A stretch of 64,000 nt of DNA from Lithospermum erythrorhizon. Lineage: Eukaryota > Streptophyta > Magnoliopsida > Boraginales > Boraginaceae. This document shows, in pieces, positions 60,740 through 64,000 of this stretch (its first letter is position 1; each line of letters begins with the position of its first letter). The notes beneath the pieces are model-generated. The model was not told the DNA's origin, did no database searches, and saw nothing but the letters and a program-made list of their open reading frames with translations. The stretch covers positions 1-64,000 of the forward strand of contig JADFUC010001850.1 of NCBI GenBank assembly GCA_019722365.1, written 5' to 3'. The translations under genes and the position numbers were made by a program.

Positions 60740-61235
60740 CCTTAATAGGTCAGTAACCTTGGATTTATCAGACCCTTAAGCCTTGCGGTAAACTTCTTCT
60801 TGAATTTCTTCTTGTTTTGGACCACCAAAACAAAAGAAGTAGGAGATTTAACCTTTCCCAGATTCATCTTAGCATTCGTGATCATCTTATGCAGTTCATT
60901 TAGAGACAGCTTAAACTTATGCATATTGAAGTTCATGACAAACTGAGAGAATTTCTCTGGAAGAGATTTCAAGATAAGGTCTACGGTAGTTCTTTAAGAG
61001 CTTGGTGCCTAGGGCATTGAGTCGGTCGACTAAGCCTATCATTTTGATGACATGTGGGCTTGCAACCTGTCTATTTCCAAACTTGCAGTCAATAAGAGCA
61101 CAGACAGTGTCATATCTCTCATTCTTCCTTCCTTTCGGAATAACTCATCAAGTTGTCGGTACATGTCATATGCTTTCACTTTTTCATACTGAATTTGGAA
61201 CGCAGGTTTCATATTGGCTAGCATAAGACATTGGA
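60740..61235 (-). pseudogene. copia gag
   Basis: 61224-61039 reads MLANMKPAFQIQYEKVKAYD, then MYRQLDELFRKEGRMRDMTL; 60972-60742 reads KSLPEKFSQFVMNFNMHKFK, then LNELHKMITNAKMNLGKVKS, then VLVVQNKKKFKKKF. This is the capsid-type UBN2 region of copia gag. A frameshift lies at about 60975-61040. The same protein, more decayed, is at 6050-6640. Confidence 0.85.
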
Positions 61236-61239
61236 CATC

Positions 61240-63114
61240 TATAACATCAGTTTAGTAATCTATTAGTTTTTAAGTGTGTTAGGGTCAACCATTTCAATTC
61301 TACAAGAATAAGTATGTAAAAGACAACAGTTTAGTAATCTATCATGTTAAACACTTACAAAATAAATTGCAAATTATACGATACTCAAAAATCTCTGATA
61401 TTAGTAGCATGCAAGATCTACTATGTCACAACGATAGGTTAGCAACGAGTATGTAACCCACGACGCATTTCTTGTGTTACTAGCATGCCTACAGGATGCT
61501 ACCTAACAATTGTATCACCGAGCCCACAATGTTAGTGAAAATCACCGGTTAAGCAACCAATAAACCAATTCGTTACTAGGAATGATTATTTGAAAGCCCA
61601 CAACGTTAGTTGAAATCACTTCAAAATGATCCATTGTCATACCTATCACGACACCAGTACACCTGCCATCACAGTATGCCCAGCAGCCGTGATAAGTTGC
61701 ACAACTTTAAAATTGGCTTGATACGATGCTTAAATTATAGTGGTGAGATTAATATTATTTGATATTATTTAACATGTTATACAATACATACTCAAGTAAT
61801 ATGCACATCATGAAAATAAAATAAATAATACACATTTAGGAGATATATGATATGACCCTAAAATAAAATAGACCTATTGCAATGCTCCAAAAGTATAATT
61901 CTAACATAAGGTCCTATTACAACACTTTACAAGTGTAGTGTTGTATTCTTCAGCTTTTGAAAACTTCCAAGTTAAGCGAAATGTCACCGATGGAAGCGCC
62001 ATCTTGATGTCTCCATGCTTGATTACATTTGCTTAGTAACCCAACTTAGAAAGCACGTAGGCTTGTTGATGAAAAATAAATAAATAAATAAAATAATTAC
62101 TCGGATAATTCGTTTCTGGCCGAATAAGCGGTTTTCGGCGTATTTTAAATAAAAATACAAAACTAGGTCATATCAATATATCCCTTTTGCATTCTCATTG
62201 CAATGTATATAAGGTAAAAATAAATTACATAAACTATTTATTTATAAAATATACATTTAATATAGAAAGGAAATAATCATGCAATAAATGAATACCCATG
62301 TAAAAATATATAATCAAAATTAATTCATACAGATAAATAAAAAATGTGTTCAATAACTATTACAATAATTATTTTATGCATATATAATAATATAAATACT
62401 TGCAAGTAATTATATTTATTATATATTCAATAACTAGATACGTTATTATATTAATAAATAAATAACTAAAGGTTAATTATTAACAAGGATAATTGAATTA
62501 ATAAAATTGATTTCCAAATTAAATAATTACAATTACCATAATTTAATATATGATATTTATTCATCAAAACCTGAAATTGAATTACCACAATTCTTGAAAA
62601 ACCTAAAACTAGGGTTTAAAACAGATTGAGCTTTTTTCAAAAACCCTACGCGCATAAGATGATCATGATTAGATGGTCAAACGTGGCCCCACATAGACAT
62701 GCACCACCCTAGTCCCTAAGGGGAGGCAGTCAGCTTTACAAGGTGGCGTGTTCGATTTTGGTAATTAATTCAGGTTTAATTTAATCTTTCAAAAACATTT
62801 TTTTTGAAGGCCTTAAACTTCTCAAAAATTACGATTTTTTCTGAGAAAATGATTTTCATATTCTTAAAATTTTTTAATTAGATTTTTGAAAAAATATATT
62901 ATAGAAATTAATTATGAAATTTCTAAATTATTAAAAACTTTCTTATTTCGAAAATAGATAATAAATACTTAAAAATTCCAAATTTTGAATGAAGTTCTCT
63001 ACAACATCGTTTAGAAAAAAATTATTAATAAAAACTTTGAGTTTAAGCTTCTTTTAAATACAATTAACTTTTTAATTACCTAATTAAAAGCAATTGTAAA
63101 CTCTTTTAAACCTA
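61240..63114 (-). other. copia leader (untranslated)
   Basis: A non-coding leader of nearly 1.9 kb. 61530-61740 matches the leader of the plus-strand copia near 5400-5560. 62300-63115 matches 50645-51440 of the plus-strand LTR/leader fragment. At about 63115 it joins LTR sequence directly, skipping about 600 bp present in the 49471 copy. Confidence 0.7.
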
Positions 63115-63672
63115 ATTCATCACTTGAATATATAGACACACAAAGCCTGTCAATACAACGTTAACAAATTAAATGGCTCGTTTAATTTAATTAACTCTTT
63201 AAGTAAATTAAACTCTAATGAGTTATTAATAAGTAACTAACAAGTCACTAACGAGCTTAACTAGTCAATCAATTAATTGAACTTGCAAGTTAATTAATTC
63301 GGTTTAATCCAATTTATATTTACACTAAAGTATTAAAATTCTCGATTGAATCTCGTTCAACTCTCAATTTAGCAAGCACAGTTTAATTTCATTCATGAAA
63401 TAAAACTTCAGCGATCGTATGTGTGATACTTTGAAACCATATAATAGCGAGATGTATAATAATAATAAATGTCCATTATTATTATTATACCCGGTAATAC
63501 ATGGGAACTAAATGTCTATACGATATTATCATGAGAACCCGACTAGTAATTCACAGTACTATATTGAACCATAGTTTTAGTAATCTCATTGAACTAAAGT
63601 AGTAAATGAATTGCTACAACAATTGTCTTAACAGTTATAATTAATGAAACCAATATTCATTGATTTCGAACA
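63115..63672 (-). repeat. 5' LTR of the minus-strand copia element, U3 part only
   Basis: Shows the LTR start (TGTTCGAAATCAATGAATAT on the minus strand), the ATAATAATAAATGTCCATTA palindrome-like block (63460), the GTTAATTAATTC region and the TTCAAGTGATGAATTAGG end near 63120. The remaining R/U5 portion is missing compared with the left LTR. Confidence 0.8.
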
Positions 63673-64000
63673 CACCGACATAATAAATGACCTCAGGCGA
63701 TATGGTTAGCATGCATTGTCCGGTGTTTTTTCTATGATAGAATTGATATATTGGGGAGACCTCCAGGAAACACGGAGGCAAGGAGGTATACCATTGGCGG
63801 TAGACTACTTCACTAAATGGGTAGAGATCAAGTCATTCGCCCATTGAGGATCGGGAAGCAGTGTACCCAGTTCTTGAGGAAATCTTCACCAGTTCGGGGA
63901 GCCACGGGTGTTGGTCATCGATAATTGCAGTTCATGGTGGGAGGATTGAGGATTTATAGTATATGGGGAGTTGGATATAGAACACGGTTGTCTCCGTGTC
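63673..64000 (+). pseudogene. gypsy integrase catalytic core, continuation after the copia insertion
   Basis: IDILGRPPGNTEARRYTI, then VDYFTKWVEIKSF, then VLEEIFTSSG- and EPRVLVIDN-type runs in mixed frames. IDILG and VDYFTKW are hallmark phrases of plant Ty3/gypsy integrase just after the zinc finger, so this continues 55640-55865. It runs off the window edge. Stops and shifts are present. Confidence 0.85.

Larger units (their letters stand above)
55866..63672 (-). mobile_element. Ty1/copia retrotransposon, minus strand, nested in gypsy
   Basis: 3' LTR on the left (55866-56829), then a polypurine tract, RNase H, reverse transcriptase, integrase, GAG-pre-integrase, gag, a long leader, and a partial 5' LTR on the right (about 63115-63672, beginning TGTTCGAAATC on the minus strand). 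Gene order with integrase before RT defines copia. It breaks the gypsy integrase gene. The bases next to the ends are GCCGG on the left and CACCG on the right, not a clean 5-bp duplication. The 5' LTR lacks its R/U5 part and primer-binding site. Confidence 0.9.

Overview
The window is nuclear DNA from a flowering plant, most likely a eudicot. The evidence is short exons with AT-rich GT..AG introns, plant-type class II prolyl-tRNA synthetase, an EMS1-like receptor-kinase relic, Stowaway-like MITEs, a Cassandra-type TRIM, and abundant copia and gypsy elements. I cannot name the species. There are no bacterial operons, CRISPR arrays or phage-like modules. Two host genes look largely intact; most of the rest is decayed transposable-element DNA and gene relics.

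Layout. 0.1-0.7 kb: relic of a transposon-associated plant gene. 2.1-4.56 kb: diverged long terminal repeat (LTR) of a family called family S here. 4.6-8.95 kb: decayed plus-strand copia element. 9.1-9.96 kb: minus-oriented copia LTR remnant. 9.9-13.3 kb: decayed minus-strand gene, tentatively DUF1985/Ulp1-associated, interrupted at 11.63-12.41 kb by a Cassandra-like TRIM whose LTRs carry 5S rRNA-like sequence. 14.5-20.15 kb: relic of a HAD-family pyrimidine 5'-nucleotidase-like gene, with two family S solo LTRs in its introns in opposite orientations, each with a perfect 5-bp target-site duplication (TSD). 20.56-22.68 kb: a third solo LTR. 23.6-25.45 kb: a tandem triplication, period about 585-593 bp, containing an EMS1-like kinase fragment. 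27.54-29.10 kb: a six-exon L7Ae-fold gene. 29.9-32.2 kb: a fourth solo LTR with a perfect TSD. 32.45-34.62 kb: dead L1-type LINE, minus strand. 34.74-36.25 kb: LTR fragments. 40.46-46.52 kb: the 12-exon prolyl-tRNA synthetase gene, minus strand, with four MITE copies in its introns. 48.8-49.4 kb: minus-strand copia RNase H fragment.

49.5-64.0 kb is a nest of retrotransposons. A plus-strand copia LTR and leader (49.47-51.46 kb) is cut off by a plus-strand Ty3/gypsy element. That gypsy element runs from gag through RNase H to the integrase zinc finger at 55.87 kb, then is split by a minus-strand copia element (55.87-63.67 kb). The gypsy integrase core resumes at 63.67 kb and leaves the window.

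The two host genes act separately: prolyl-tRNA synthetase charges tRNA-Pro, and the L7Ae-fold protein probably binds a kink-turn-type RNA. The synthetase is one base short at the exon 3/exon 4 junction, which is either a sequence error or a disabling mutation. I found no convincing new biological system. The most useful observations are the nucleotidase relic rebuilt across two solo LTRs, the Cassandra-like element, the 10-bp-spaced TTGAC motifs conserved in the family S LTRs, the kinase-fragment triplication, and the gypsy integrase split by copia.
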